Below, piece after piece: positions 1-12,200 of a DNA stretch of 64,000 bases. The number at the start of each line of letters is the position of its first letter. Positions within the stretch are counted from its first letter, which is position 1. Origin of the DNA: Tupaia tana (Eukaryota; Chordata; Mammalia; Scandentia; Tupaiidae); assembly GCA_026018925.1 (NCBI GenBank), contig JAKSZU010000012.1:30059814-30123813 (forward strand), written 5' to 3'. The translations under genes and the position numbers were made by a program. The notes beneath the pieces were generated by a model. That model was not told where the DNA came from. It did not search any database and saw only the letters and a list, made by a program, of their open reading frames with translations.

Positions 1-470
1 CGAGGGCGGGTTAGCGCTGGAGCCCGGGCGCCTTCAAGTCCCTGGACTAAGTAAAAGCCTCGTGTCCCGCCAGTTCACCTTCCTCCCTACCGCCCTTGGC
101 CCGACCGCCACCACCAGGCAGGCAGACAGACCAGACGTCCTGGGAAAGTAAGCGCGGGGAGTGGATTTGCCGCGCGGCCTCGGCGTTCCGTTCAGCGAAA
201 TGGGGAAACTGCAGGCCACAGCTGGCGAAAGCTGCGGACGGGAATACCCCGGCGGTCGCACTAACCTGTTTTGAGGGAAGACTCCACGCGGAAACCCGGG
301 GTCCAGCAACTCGCCGCAGCTGGCGAGGCGCGCCCACCCCACCGGGCGCTTCCGCCTGCCCCACGTGACGCCCGGAGGGAGGACAGGGCGGGGAAGGGGC
401 TGGGCCCCGCCCCCTTCCCGGCCCCGCCCCCAACCTTGTCCGCTGACTTGGCCGGTGTCGGGACCGGTCG
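1..470. promoter_or_regulatory. CpG island at left edge, probable ARAP1 promoter/first-exon region
   Basis: The first 470 bases are rich in G+C and CpG, unlike the sequence that follows. An E-box with flanking context CCACGTGAC lies at about 361-369. The island sits about 2 kb beyond the 3' end of STARD10. In human, an ARAP1 promoter lies at the equivalent place, so an ARAP1 first exon on the minus strand is the likeliest occupant. No coding exon can be recognised. The gene assignment is by synteny only. Confidence 0.5.
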
Positions 471-1029
471 GTCTGTGCCTCTCTCCTGCCACCCTCGCTG
501 TTTGCAGGTCCTCCCGTGTCTCCGGAAGCTCAGGTCCACCCCCCACCCCACCCCACCCCACCCGCTTGAGCCTATCGCTGAATCTCCTTGCCTCTCTCCA
601 CCTCTTTTTCAGGTGATTGTCCTTACCCCACCGAAGGGCCCATATCCCCCAGGGCAATAGGGGGCTGTTGAAGGCCATCACCACCTCCAGGAAGTCCTTC
701 CCCACTGCGTTCAAGGGTTTCCCACTTCTCTCCCGGTAACCCGATCCCTCAGAGGCTTGTGGTGGGGAAGAGTTTGCAGGGTCATACCTCCCAAGGATCC
801 TCATTACCCAGTTCATTGCCTAGGGAACCAGAGATTCTTGCCCATCCTCCCAGCACACACATAAGAGCCCCAGGCTCAGCTGACATTACTGGATCCTCTG
901 TCCAAGGCATGCCAGCCATGCCCCAGACTGTAACGTCTCTGGGCTTCTACTTCTCCATATGCACCATGGGAGTATTTGGAAGAACAGATGTCAGGAGAGT
1001 GGGCAAGGGGCTTTACCCTGAGAAGAGGA
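471..1029. other. Intergenic, no gene seen
   Basis: G+C falls after the island. A short CCCCA-rich tract lies at 537-562. No exon, RNA gene or clear repeat was recognised. Confidence 0.5.
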
Positions 1030-1240
1030 AAGTGTCATTAATTTGCGCCCCTATTACATGCCAGGCCCAGTGCTGGACAATTTTATGTCTTTTATCTCAA
1101 TCCTTACACTCGGCTTGAAAGCAAACATTCTCATTCTAGATCTCAGACTAGGAACTGAGACTCCAGGACTCCAATGGCTTGCCCGGAGTTACCAAGGCAT
1201 TATTGGGCAAAGCCAGGATTCGAACCTGTCAGTGAGTTAC
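1030..1240 (+). repeat. MIR-type SINE fossil
   Basis: The segment follows the MIR pattern: a 'tattacatgccaggcccagtg' type head, then a 'gaactgagactcc' part, then 'gccaggattcgaac' near 1213-1226. It is old and diverged. Confidence 0.65.
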
Positions 1241-1301
1241 AGACTCTCCTGCCCATTCTCCACCAGCCTCCACCCCATCCCTCTGGGAAACAGCTGACTC
1301 T

Positions 1302-1566
1302 GGGGGCCAGCAGATGGAGTAGTGGTTACACATCACTGGACTCCCACATGGCTGACCGCAGTTCGAGTCCTGGACCTGGTGGCTTCAAAATCATGCCAAG
1401 CACATGTACATGTGTGCCCAAGATCCCAGGAGAAGAAGAGAGAAAGGATTGAGGCATGGCCATCCTCCCTGGGGGACGATCTCTCACTTTCTGTCTCTGT
1501 CTCTCTCTCTGGTGAGCACATGCACCTTAAGGCAAAAACCTCTAAAAACAAAACAACAACAAAAAC
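1302..1566 (+). repeat. tRNA-derived SINE, long type A (diverged)
   Basis: Begins GGGGCCAGCAG, has the 'ctggactcccacatgg' core, the 'ggtggcttcaaaatcatgcc' centre and the pyrimidine tract, and ends in 'aaaacctctaaaaac' before an A-rich tail. Confidence 0.8.
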
Positions 1567-1569
1567 ACA

Positions 1570-2400
1570 GTTGATTCTGAGGGGACTGTCTTACACTGGC
1601 AGGGCTTAGGCAAGGAGCTTTTCAAGAGCGGAGAGCAGGGCCAGACCTTGGGGAGAACTTCCAGCCCCTAAACTCATAGGGCTCTCCTCTGGACCAGGCA
1701 GCAGAGGGTACCTGGGGGCCACAAAGAACAGTGGAGGTTCCCTGGACCTCAGAGAAGCCAGGTGGAGAACAGGGCAGGGGATGGGGGTCCCACCATTTCT
1801 GTTCACACAGTCCTGAGGTCTTCAGAGTGACCTAGACAGGGCGTACATCACAGAGCCTGGCCCTCTGCCCTGCAGTCCCAGGGCCCTTCCCCCACCCCTG
1901 GCCACCCTTCTCCAGGACATGCTGGCCCAGCCTCAGCTCTGAGGTCCACAGCCCTGAGGCCTGAGGCCCACAAGCCCTCCCCTTCCCTCCCATGATGGCA
2001 GGAGAATGTTAGCCCCCAGACCATAGGTAGGACCACAGGGGCCTTGGGAGCACACAGCTGTGAGCCCAAGGTCACACAGTAGAATCTCACCCTTTCAGCC
2101 CTGACCCAGGGTCTCCCACCAGGCCAGACCTGCTCCTTCCCTTAGAGCAGTGAAGGATGCCAACCCAAAGTGAACAAGCAGCACTGACAGGTGGATGATG
2201 AGTAACCAGTGAACAGAGACAGAGAGAGGAGGGGACAACACCCTCCCCCACCAGCTTACGGGAAGCTGAGAGGCCTAAAGAATCAAAGGCCTAAGGGCTC
2301 AAAGGCCCGACGATCAATAACATTAACAACAGTAACTGCAGAGCCAGGGACCAGGGTGGGTGCTGGTTTCCGAGCCCTGAGGTGGGAAGCAGGCACAGCG
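1570..2400. other. Intergenic between left island and STARD10 3' end
   Basis: Apparently unique sequence with at most a weak MIR-like piece around 2050-2090. No exon or RNA gene recognised. Confidence 0.5.
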
Positions 2401-2426
2401 ATGGGCAGTTGAGGCTTGTGGGATCG

Positions 2427-2432
2427 TTTATT
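2427..2432 (-). terminator. STARD10: STARD10 poly(A) signal AATAAA
   Basis: TTTATT on the plus strand reads AATAAA on the minus strand, about 150 nt after the STARD10 stop codon. This gives a short 3' UTR with cleavage expected at about 2400-2417. Confidence 0.75.
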
Positions 2433-2579
2433 TGGGCTGCGTCCAGCCAGGCCTCGGCCAGACCCGGGCCCAGCCCAGTTCCCCCAGGAAGCATGGGGTT
2501 GCGGGAGGGGAGAAATCGCAGGAGGGTCCACGCCCTGGGCTCGGCCCGCCCAGTCTCAGTCCTTGCGGCAGTGCGGTGC

Positions 2580-2828
2580 TCAGGTAAGCGAGGTGTCATC
2601 GTCGCTGCCCTCGCCGCCCGCGCCGCCGCCCCCGCGCTCCTCGCGGCTCTCGGCCACCGCGCTCTCGTCAATGTTCTCCAGCGAGTCCGCGTGCTGCACC
2701 GACAGCTCCGACAGCGCCAGGCTCGGCAGCGGGCTCTGCTCTGGGTGCAGCCACGGCTTGAAGTGAGGCTGATGCTTCTGCTTCCACTCTGGGTACTTGA
2801 CGCACGCCTTGTACATCTTCTTCATGGC
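2580..2828 (-). CDS. STARD10: STARD10 last coding exon (residues 211-292 and stop)
   Basis: Acceptor ...CCCGCAG then GCC ATG AAG (Ala-Met-Lys). Encodes the end of the START domain, the 'KYPEWKQKHQPHFKPWLHP' helix region and the low-complexity Gly/Glu tail. Stop TGA is at 2580-2582. Confidence 0.95.
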   Translation of the reverse strand, partial: AMKKMYKACVKYPEWKQKHQPHFKPWLHPEQSPLPSLALSELSVQHADSLENIDESAVAESREERGGGGAGGEGSDDDTSLT

Positions 2829-5800
2829 CTGCGGGCCGCCGGTCCTCGTCAGGGGGTTGGGGGTTCTGGCCGAGGGTGTCTCCAGCGCCCCTCCTGCACC
2901 CTCCAGCGGCTCAGCCCCAATTTCGCGAGCCAGGAATCCCTCTTGTAACTCTGCCCCTAACCCCAATCTCCATCCTTGACCCCGCCCCTTAGCCCAGAGT
3001 CCACCCCTCCCCCAGCCTCCAGCCCCCACATTCCCAAGGCCACTCACCTTGGGAGCCAAAAACTGAGACGATTTATTCACCACCCACTTGGGTAAAGAGC
3101 CTAGAGGGCAAGGGAGGGCAGTGAGGAGAGAAGGGAGGTTGCAGCCTGCGTGCCCTGCCCCACCACAAACTTCCCAGGCCCTCCCTCCGCCTGGGACTTC
3201 CAGGGAAGCCACCTCCTCCAGCCTGGAAGGCGGTGAATAAGGCAGGTCATCCTCACTCCCTGCGGCCTCAGACTAGTTCTCAGGCTCACCCCCCCCCCCC
3301 CCCACCCCTGCTGCTGCCCCATCTTTCTGCTGAGCCTCAAAGGGCTGCATGAAAGAAAACCACAGGGTCCTAGTGACCACAGGCCACATATGGTTGAAAT
3401 TCTGACTGCCAGCCAGACTCTGCCACCTCCTTCCGCTCCCAGATATGCCTCGTCATACCCAGCCCCTGTGCAATGACGTGAACGTCCCTCCAGGGCTGTC
3501 CTCCAAGCCGCTTTCCTGACTACACAGGCCTCTTGACCGAGCCCCAAGCCTGGCCTGACCGGAACCCATGCCCAGCCCTCCATCCTGCCCCGTTCCCAAG
3601 TGTCTGCTCGCCTAACAGCAGCCCACTAACTCAGGGGGGCCAGGGAGCCCTGGGCCTGGACCACTGTGCCCTCAGGAGCTGGGGGCACACCTAGGCAAAA
3701 ATGCTCTAGGCCCCGCCATCTGCTACTCATTCAGTCCCTCACTCACTCCACATTCACTCTGTCACTCCCACCTGGCCCCTGGGTGCCCAGGGACAAGGGT
3801 GCTGCTAGCAGGGAATGGCCCACAGAGCAGGGAGCCCGCGTACTTGCACCCAGGGTGGCATCTAAAGCAGCCCTGGAGGGACAGTGAGGGAGGAGAGGCA
3901 TGTCCAAGTGGAGGGCAAGGCTGCCTGGCAGGGTGGTGCGGAAGCAGCCGGTGTGGGGAAGGACTGGGGACCTGGGAGCACTCGACTGCACTCAGGGCAG
4001 TGAAAGTCACAGAAGGATTTTAAGCAGATGAGAAATAAGTGTTTGAGGAACATTCCTCTGGTACCTGGTATAGACAGACAAGGTGGCTGAGCATGGAGAG
4101 AAGTGATAGGAGCTTCATATTAAGGAAGTAGAATCGATAAGAATCAAGGACTGAATTTGGGAGCTGAGGAAGAGGAGGCAGTCCCAGGTGACCCACAGGT
4201 TCTTAGCATGGATGGCTGGAAGGTGGAGACAGGAGAGGGGTAAGGTCAGGAGAGGAGGTGTGAGTTCACATCATACATGTGAGTCGCGGGTGCCAAAAGA
4301 CACCCTGAGAAAGATGGCCAGGAGGCCAGCAGCCCCGGGACTCCAGACCTCAGCGAAGTATGGTCAGCTGCCATGAAGTCGTGGGAGTGGCAGAGCCCTC
4401 CAGAAGGAGAGAGGCCTGAGGCTGGAAAACCCAGGCCCCAGGGTGGACAGAGCGAGCCAGCAAGACAGATGGGGAGCAGCCAGGGAGCAGGACGCAAGCC
4501 AGAGCACGGGCAGCTGGGGGCACGGGGCACATCCAAACCTGGGAAGGGCACTCCCAGCTTTGTCAGCAGAGGGGCAGCTACTACCCTGGCTCTTCCTTCA
4601 AACCACTGATCTGACGGCTTCCAACCTTGGTTCAATGGATGGCAATACCCCCAAATACAAAACAGCTCCTGTGGACAACCTCCTGGATCCCTAGCAGATC
4701 AGGTCCCATCCCCTGAGGTTCAGGGAAGATCCCAACAGAGGCTGCCAGGCCCAAGCCCTCACCTTTGGGGTCCACCTGAGCCAGGTAGGTGATGACGCAG
4801 CTCTTGGGCCCTGTGCTCTGGATGAGGTAGCCCGTCTGGATGGACACAGCTCGGACCAAGTCTTTCCGAGGTGGGTATTTCTGGAGATGGAAGGCACAGG
4901 AAGGTAAGACCCCCGGGTGGGAGCAGAGGAGATGTCACTGTTCTCTCTCTCTGCCTCTCTGTCTCTCTGTCTCTCTCTCCATCCCCTGACATCTCTTCCT
5001 GGCTAGGCTTGATGCTGGGATGAGGCAAAAAGGAAGAATCAGACTAGGGCAACCTGGCCTCTCTCGAGGCTTCCCCTGTTCCCCTCCAGAAAGTGCCCAG
5101 TGTGGGTCATAGGCTTGCACAAACACACACTCGCCTCTGCCCAGGCCAGCCCTACCTGCCTGTCCTCCCTGCCCAGGGAGATGAAGGTGGCCCAGCCTCA
5201 GGAGAGCCAGGGGACCCTGCCTCTTACCTTCGCTCCCCTTTCCGTTCTGGCCCTGTCCTGAGCCTGTCCACCCACTCATCACAGAGGTAGCCCAAACTGC
5301 CCTCTCCTCACTGCTGGAGCACCCCCGCCAGGGACACAGAGGGCTTATCCTCACAACACAGGAAGCACACTGAGGGGCGGACTCCGTGCCTGCCTGAAGT
5401 CGCAGGGAAGTCACAGTGGCAGCAACAGCCCAGCACTGCCCCCCGACAGGAAAGGCACGAGAACTCACGGGGTGTTTGACTGAGTAGTTCATAATGATGT
5501 AATCAGCGCCCATGGGGAGCCAGGAGCGGAGGGTGATGACATCACGGTTCTTCAGGGGCTTGGGACACCTCCCTGTGGAGGGCAAGGGACAGTTCAGCTA
5601 GATCACCGGTCCACCTGCCTGCAAGGGAGGGTGTGCAGAGGCCAGAGATACAGGGAGGCCTCGTTAACTGCCAGGCCCCCCTGATCCAAATAGGTGTTCC
5701 CCCAACCACAATCCCAAACCCTGTCCCTCATGTCTCCAGCCATCCCTGGTCCTCGCAATCTCATCTGGTCCCACCTTGCTGGCCTGGTCTGTTTGTACAT

Positions 5801-8800
5801 GAGGATGTGTGTATTATCATAAGTGCGTGTCCATGAAAAGGTGTCTGTGAGGACGTGGCATGAGGCTGTGGGTTGAACGTGTGTGGTGAGTGTGCGTGCG
5901 TGTGCCTGGTGGACAGGGTTCTCACGGTGGGCAGTCCTGCATCTCAGTACTCAGGGCTCTGAGCAGCCTGGACTCGGGAGTGACCATAGGAGGGGAGAGG
6001 GAGGAGGCTGGAGGGAGGCTGAGGCGGCGGGTCAGCTTGCTGCTTCTGCTCACAAGAGTAATAGCCCACGTCAGCATTGACTGTCAGCCGGGCGATATCG
6101 AAAGTCTCAATGACGTTGCTGTCCCACTTCTTCCGATACTCAATGTCGTGTAGGACGTCATAGAGCGTCTCAGCTGGCACATCACGGCACTCCATCCGGC
6201 ACTGCAGACAAATAGGCAGTCAGGGTCATGCAGGCTCAGAGCCCTGCCAGGGAACCAGAGGGCAAACAGCCAAAGGGTGACGGGAAGGAGAGGTGAGGGT
6301 GGGTCAGGGACCTGTGAAGCCAGCAGGGACTCACTTCTTGCCATAAGCCTTGTCTAGCCCCTGCAGAAACCACCTGTGTCGGGACAGATAACCTCCTGTA
6401 TCCAGAAACCACTTTCTCCATCTCAGCCCAGTCTCCTCCTCCAGGAAGCCTTCCTAGCCAGATCTTCTAGGATCCTACACACTGACTCTCTATGTCTTGT
6501 CCTCCAGACCCCTGTGAGCTCTTCGTGGGCAGAAGCTCATGGTCGATTCAAGTAGAGCCTGCTACAAGTATGTGTTAAACGAAATAAAAGCATGAGTGAA
6601 AAAATAAATGTCCAAAAGGATGATTTTTTTTTTCCTCCCAGGCTACTTATCACCTGACTATGCCACGTCCTCTCCTTTTTGTAGGTTTTTCTTTTTCTTT
6701 TAATTCAACAAACATCCTTGGATTTCTTACTTTATTTCTTTTTTTTGTTGTTGTTTTGACTTGCCAGAGGGTGTGTGTACTCACGAGAGGGAGAGGTAGG
6801 AAGCACCCCCAGAGAAGCATGGTCATACCACAGTCTCTTCTCCATTCCGGCATTCTGTCAGGATCTGGGGCATGCACACACATGTATCTGGTATGTTTTT
6901 CAAGCTGGCAGGGCCGGCATTCAAACTATGGCTGGCCCTGTGGGATCTGGCTCCCTTAACCACGAGGGTACAGGCCAGCCATGTATTAAGAATTTTTTAT
7001 TATTTTTATTTTATTATTATTTTTTGGTTTTTGGAGAGGCTTTTGCTATCGGGCACTCACCAGAAAAACAGAGAGAGACAGAGAGACAGAAAGTGAGAAA
7101 TCACCCCCCAGGGGGGATGGCCACACCACAATCCCTTCTCCTCCATTCTCCTCTCGGGATCTTGGGCACGCACGCACACACGCCCGGTGTGAGTTTAAGC
7201 CACTGGGTCCGGGACTTGAACTGTGGTCAACTACATGGGAGTCCAGCAACATAGCCATTATGCCAACTGCTGGTCCCCGAATTTTTTATTCTTAATTAGC
7301 CTTACCCTCAAGGAGCTTTCCATCAAGCGAAGAAAGTAGCTGAGCATACCTTATTTTATACCCTTCCAACAACTCTGCAGACAAGAAAGCCAAGGAGAAA
7401 CTTTAGTCTCAAAGAAGTTAAGGTTACCCAGCTAGTAAGTAGCAGAGCTGGGATTTAGCCCAGATCACATGTCTGAAAAGCAAGTAAGAATGAAACCTGG
7501 TTTCCCTAGATTTGTACTTGGAAAGATGAAACTTGATGTCCTTGTTCTTTTTCTTTTCTTTTTTTTTAACCCAAAAGCCCAACCCCCAAGATCGAGTTCC
7601 CCTCAGCAAATGGATAGCTTTTCTTACACAGTTTTAGCAGGTCTCCTAGAACTGGCATTTAGGTGGTGCCAAAGAACCATACATGCTTTCTACTCACAGA
7701 GGCTACGTGCAACCGTGTGAGGAAGGGTCCCAGGATAGCCGTGGCCCCACAGGAAGGGCACACCAACCCCTATGAGGTGCTCTAGGCATCAAGAAACTCA
7801 GCAAGCCCTGGACATAAGTTCAGTTTTCAGGAAACACCTCAGGAGCAGGGAAAGCCGTAAGAGGCCAGAGAACCCAGCTGAGTGACACCAGGAGAATACA
7901 ACCAGACCGAGGCAGATGGTGAGACAATCTGCAGTGCTACTGTCCCGGTCTCTTCCACAGGCAGTTCATAGCAAGGGACTGGGCTGGACTGAGACCTGCA
8001 GGGTACAACCACATGGAAAGCGTGGCCCTGGATTGCATACTGATGTGGAGACACCTGCTGTAAAGGACATTTTGGGGACAACTGGAGAAATGTGAACATG
8101 GTCTGAGTATTAGGATGCACTGAAATTTTGTGAAAACAAAACAGTAAGGATAGCTACCTGGGTCAGGGGGAGGGGAAGCAGGATGCAAGATGAAATTCAT
8201 AGGATAATCTCATCTGGGGAAAAACGCTCAGGAAGCACAGTCACTAAGGTGTTAATAGTCCTAATCTCTAAATGTTAAGAATATGATCGTTTCCTTTTCC
8301 TTCTGCTTGTCTATATTTCTAATGTTCTAGAATGTACAGTACTCCTGCAATAATGAAAACATAAATAAAAAGGTTCTGTGGCGATCTGAGAGGCGTACTC
8401 ACTGCACGCTGGATGCTGTACTGAATGCTTTATACACAGCACCTCATTTTATTCTTAAAATATTCTGGCCTGGTAAGATGTTTTAGGCTCATCTTACACT
8501 TTCTCTGACCCAGCCCTGGAATCACCCATTAATCTAAGAAGGCCTGGAACCAGGGCCTTTGGAGTATTAGGACCACACCACACCATGGAAACCCAAGCCA
8601 GATGGAAGTCATTCACCTGCTCCACGGGCCACACTCTGGCCTGCCTCTGCATCTTGGCCCTGGCCTTCTCTGCACAGGGCCACTTGGCCAACACCCACCT
8701 CTAGACTGAGAGTCTCCACAAAGTTTGATTCCCCACCTTCCCCCAACAAAGCTCATCTCCTCCTCCGTGCCCCCACTAGGCACTTAAGGGCACCTCCTCA

Positions 8801-9193
8801 TTTCCAGGTGGGCCTCCCCGCTCAGCTGGAAGCTGCAATGCTCTGAGGTATGCACCCGTTTATTCTTTTTTAAAAATATTTATTTAATTTTATCATCATC
8901 ATTATTATTATAATTATTTTATTACAAGGCACACATGCTCTCCAGAGAGAGAGAAAAGAAATAAAGTGAGAAAGCAAGCCGCCAGGTCCAGGACCTGAAC
9001 CATTGTCGGCCATGTGAGAGTCCAACACCTCAACCACCATGCCACCTGCTGACTGCCCCTCCCCACAGTTTAAAATTAAGAAAACTGAAGCTTGGGCTGG
9101 TCCTGTGGCCTAGTGCTTAAGAGAGATGGATCCCACATGGCTGACCACACAGTTGGAATCCCAGTTCCAATAGCTGGAAAAATACACCAGGCG

Positions 9194-9232
<39 letters not shown>

Positions 9233-12200
9233 CCAAAATTCCAACGGGGGGAGAAATGAAGGAGAAAGAATTGCTGCAGTACCGCACCCCACTTGGGGGT
9301 ACTTTCTTCCTTTCTGTCTGTCTGTCTGCCTCATAAGTGCACATGCCCTCTGGCAAATAAAAAAGAAAACAGAAGCTCAAGGACAGACTCCAGCTTGCCA
9401 AGACTCATGGTCTGACCCAGAACAAGTCTCACTCTCTGTCCTGATTGCTCTTCCAGTCTATGACTGGACCCATCATTTAAACCAGCTGTCCCTCACTCCA
9501 GCCCTCTACTGAGCCCAGAAGAGCCAGGCGCAATTCTGAGGCTTGTCCTTGAGCAGCTCCGACTGAGGCAGGAGGCCCGCCTGGAAATGAGGAGGTGCCC
9601 TAGAGTGTCCAGTGGGGCCACGAAGGAGGAGATGAGCTTTGTTGGGGGAAGGTGGGGAATCAGGCTTTGTGGAGACTCTCAGTCTAGAGGTGAGTGAATG
9701 CCAAGTGGCCCTCTGCAGAGAAGGCCAGGGCCAAGATGCAGAGGCAGGCCAGAGTGTGGCCGTGGAGCGACTGAATGACTTCCACCTGGCTTGGGTTTCC
9801 ATGGTATGGTATGGTCTAATACTCCAAAGGTCCCCTGGGTGATTCCAGGGCTGGGTCAGAGAAAGTATAAGATGAGCCTAGAATATCTTACCAGGCCAGA
9901 AGGGGAGGAGTACTCAAAGAATGATAGAAACCCTGTCCAAGGGAAGCAGGAGCCCATCTGAAGGGCTCCTACTGGTAGAGTGACCACATTGGGGTTTACC
10001 CAGAATTTCCCAATTTTGCCACTGAAAGTGTCACATCCTGGAAACCCCTCAGTCCCAGGCAAACTGGGACAGTTGATCACCCTACCATGGGCTAAATCTG
10101 GGACACGCTGTATCTTAAAATAAGTAATGATTTATTACTTATTATATATCAGATTATATCCCATTGAATAAAATAAGACACCAAACTGCAAAGAGATACA
10201 AATAAATAAATAAATGGATAAGCGCAGCTCTGTGGCATAGCAGTAATGAGCTGCTCAAGAGAGACTAGATCTTAGGGCCAGCAGGTGGCGTGGTGGTTAA
10301 GGTGCTGGACTCCCACATGGCTAACCACAGTTCCAGTCCTGGACCTGGTCGCTTGCTTTTTCACTTTCCCTCTGTCTCTGTCTGTGTCTCTGTCTCTGTC
10401 TGGTGAGCATGCATGCCCTGTAGCAAATTAAAAGATAAATACAATTAAATAAATAATTCTTAAAAGAGAGAGACCAGATTTCACATGGCAACTGTGGTTC
10501 GACTCCCTTGCCTGGTCAGTCTGAGACACAAGTGACCATGATCTGATGGTTGGAGGACAGGAAGAAGAGGATCATGGCTTGGCCAGACCTGTGGGGAGTG
10601 TTTTTCTTTCTCTCTTTCTCTTTCTCTCTCTCACTTGTGTTCTTTCATGAAAACAGGGGGGAAAAAATAAACAAATGGAATGTTTGATGAGGAACGGGGT
10701 ATTTACATGGCTTCAAAGTACCTTCCCTTCAAATGCTTATTAAATGTAAAGGGGAAATGAGAAACGTCAGAGTGTCAGAGCAGAGAAGCCTGGCAGATAC
10801 CACCTGAATCAAGTGATCAAAGGGAACAGCATCAGCAATAGGACAAGTTCCGACTGGGTGTGGCCTGACGGCGCGATGAAAAGAAGAGTGTCACTTACGT
10901 GCTCTCCCTGCCAAAGACACATAGCAACATCAGATAAACACAAAATGAGGAACATTTTACCAAAGGACTGGCCTTTAAGTGTCCAGGTCATGAAAGTCAA
11001 GGAGTGACTCAGAACCTCTGCAGACTGAAGGAGAGAGACAAGGCCTGAGTGGACGAGGAGTACATGAGAGGACTAAGTGACGGGAGGGGTGCGGTGGCGA
11101 GAGAGGGGACTTGGAGACACCAGTAGCCAGATCTGGCAACACCATTCGCACCCAAATAACCTACTGAGCATGGAGGCCCCAGTGCTACAGCAGGCGTTCC
11201 ACGCCCTCGTTCTTCAGCCCAAACTTAGGGTGCTGCTGTGTTATCAGCCTTCTGCTGCAAAACAGAAACCCGAAGCCCAGGGCACGCAGCGACTTGTTAA
11301 GATCTCCCAGCGCTCCCAACCATCAAGGAGCACTCGAGTATGGCTTCCAAGGAGACCAGAATCTCTAAATCTAAGCTTGGAAGCTGCTTTGTCTTTACAA
11401 GTGCTTAGACAGGTTTTTCTGGACAGTGAATATGTCACTGGAGGGGCAGTGACAACTGAACTCTGCTTGGTAGGTTAGAATCCAACCCAGGACCCCAGCC
11501 CTGGGGCCCCAATGTACCCACGGCTTGAAACACCCTGGGAAGGAACAGGCCCTGCCCAGACACTGCCCACCCTCCTTCCTGGAGCAGGCTCTGGAGCAGG
11601 GCTCTATGTTGTGGCTCTGAAGGTCGTTCTGCGACAGTGGTGGGAAGTGCAGAGCCGTAGACAGACCAGGTGCCCAGTGAGTGTAAACTGCTTAGCCCTT
11701 TAAGATAAAGAAGGAAACTTCAAAGGGTTCCAGGCTGGCAGCAGACTCATGGAAGAAAGCCAGCAGTTGGGGCCTGCAGGGAGGGCGAGAGCTGGGCTGT
11801 GGCCGCGGTGCCAATATGGAAACTGAGGCAAGCCAAGTGTTCAGGTCAGGCGAGAGTCTCCAGCCCATGGCAGCAGGCCTGGCTCCTGCTGGCCAGGGGG
11901 CGGGGGGGGGGGGGTGGCTTTCCACAGCCTCCAGGAGGCAGCACCCACTGTTGCACCAAGAAGGAGAAATTACATCCGGCTTTGTTCTTGCCTGAGGCCA
12001 CACCTGGCAAGGTGTAATTCTAAGAGGCTTCAGGAGGTTCAGGTAGGGGGTAGGGCTGAGTTACTGGAGAGTGCCCGGTGGGTGGGCCTCTGACAGGAAA
12101 CTACAGTCACTGGGCTGTGGGCAGGTCAGTCGCCCCAGCCAGACCCAGGAGGTCTCCCCTGGAAAGGGGGTTACTCTGCCACAGGGCTGCTGCAAAGCCC

